From: Echinostoma caproni
Taxonomy: Eukaryota > Platyhelminthes > Trematoda > Plagiorchiida > Echinostomatidae
NCBI GenBank assembly: GCA_900618425.1
Contig: UZAN01040585.1
Span: 1 to 64,000, forward strand
Length of the DNA stretch: 64,000 bases
Direction of reading: 5' to 3'
The notes beneath the pieces were generated by a model, which worked only from the letters and a program-made list of their open reading frames with translations, had not been told where the DNA came from and did no database searches. Shown piece after piece: positions 62,901 to 64,000 of the stretch (its first letter is position 1; each line of letters opens with the position of its first letter). A program made the position numbers and the translations under genes.

Positions 62901-64000
62901 TGCTAATGATACCGTTTTTACCTAATACATGGTTAGTGATTTTTACAAAATGAATCACATTACATTCCTTTTAGTTAGCGCATTTGAGTAAAAATTAAAA
63001 CTTTGTGTATGCTCAATGTTTAATATCTTACTTGAAAGTCGGAAATTAAAAAAATAAAACAATCAACATTCTTGCCCAATGTTTGACGTATCATCTAAGG
63101 GGTTTCTAAGTAAGGTGAACTAAATTCATCTGCGCCAACAAGATACTTAGCAACACCGAAAAAAATCGTTCTGATGGTGAAATTCTTCAATCAAAATGGG
63201 TATTCACAGACGCAAACGAAAAAGCTAAACTCACTGGGCTAGTTGGTGCTTGATCACTCAAAGTGCTTCTGGGACACCACAGATCGCACATGATCGAAGC
63301 GGCAGGTGTAGGTTAGTCAGTCAATTTGTAAGGGGAACACCGCATAAAGGCCTAATCGTTCAAAACGCTAGAATTTGGGCTAAACATAATATCATGAATA
63401 TTTCAAATTATTGTTAGGCCAAAAACATCTCCAATAGTGCAACGAACGTAGTATGAGCAATAATAACATGTAGAAATGCATAGAAAGGTGAATATTAGTA
63501 ACCGCGCATTGTTTTAAATAGTTCCACAGTTATAAATCAACCCTGAACTATCAAATAGTAGTAGTCCTGGGGTTTATATAGAACAATAAAAATCTATATT
63601 TATAATCCAATTTACGTTATCCTTTTTAGTCAAAAGCATTAATAATCCTGCCCCTGGTTTTGACGTCAAGATGCACGTGGTTTTGTCCAAGCTATTGTAA
63701 TGGTATCGAGCAAAGTTAGAATTCGCATGAAAAATTTCTCATCAGAGGTAAAAGACAGAAATAATAAATGATGATTCAAAAGAACAAAAACGCGTCGAAA
63801 TTACATCGATATTTACGCTGCAGTGAAATGTGCGGCGCTAATAGCCACTCTTACAATATGGCCTAGACTGAATATAGTGTGAGACGGCAACAGTGCTATT
63901 GAAGACAACCCGTCACGGTGTTGATTGAGATATATCGGTTGGACTTTATCTCAAAAACTTAGGAAAAGAAACAGTTTGCTAAGTTTTGTGAGGACAAAAT
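59921..64000. other. Unassigned intergenic stretch to the window end
   Basis: AT-rich. Only short frames without motifs occur. A single N at 61923 lies between two copies of gagtcgtt. No gene is supported. Confidence 0.45.

Overview
The window looks like AT-rich metazoan nuclear DNA. It has spliced genes with short introns (83-987 bases), TATA-box promoters and AATAAA poly(A) signals. Remains of several retroelement classes (CR1/jockey-like LINEs, Penelope-like, Ty3/Gypsy), tRNA-derived SINEs and many AT microsatellites are scattered through it. A parasitic flatworm (tapeworm or fluke) or another lophotrochozoan fits this mix, but that is inference; no marker gene fixes the species. There are no bacterial operons, CRISPR arrays or rRNA genes.

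Only two genes are well supported. Gene A (+ strand, 1284-5399, 12 exons, about 643 residues) and gene B (- strand, 15827-20873, 12 exons, about 638 residues) are convergent paralogs. Each encodes a signal peptide, five tandem CUB domains with all four canonical cysteines, and a short C-terminal exon with a hydrophobic tail that may be a GPI-anchor signal or membrane segment. Every CUB domain is built from two exons with the same phase pattern (1-0-1), and the exon order is collinear in the two genes. In gene A the last intron appears to use a GC donor; without it the hydrophobic tail would be lost. Both genes have a TATA-like box very close to the start codon and a poly(A) signal about 90-120 bases after the stop. 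They are probably secreted or surface glycoproteins; their partners cannot be read from the sequence.

The other roughly 54 kb is gene-poor. 5.4-15.7 kb, between the two genes, holds microsatellites, a SINE and a decayed LINE reverse transcriptase (14.4-14.8 kb). 20.9-33.4 kb holds a 154-base MITE-like element and a 280-base inverted duplication. 33.4-36.2 kb is a dense nest of SINEs and one internally deleted LINE with an ACAAT-repeat tail. 36-48 kb is nearly featureless apart from one SINE. 48.5-49.9 kb is a second LINE copy on the - strand. 51.0-52.0 kb is a striking palindrome with two 351-base arms. 53.8-56.4 kb carries Penelope-like and Ty3/Gypsy reverse transcriptase fossils. 59.15-59.9 kb is a third LINE fragment next to a SINE. 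The rest shows nothing I can support.
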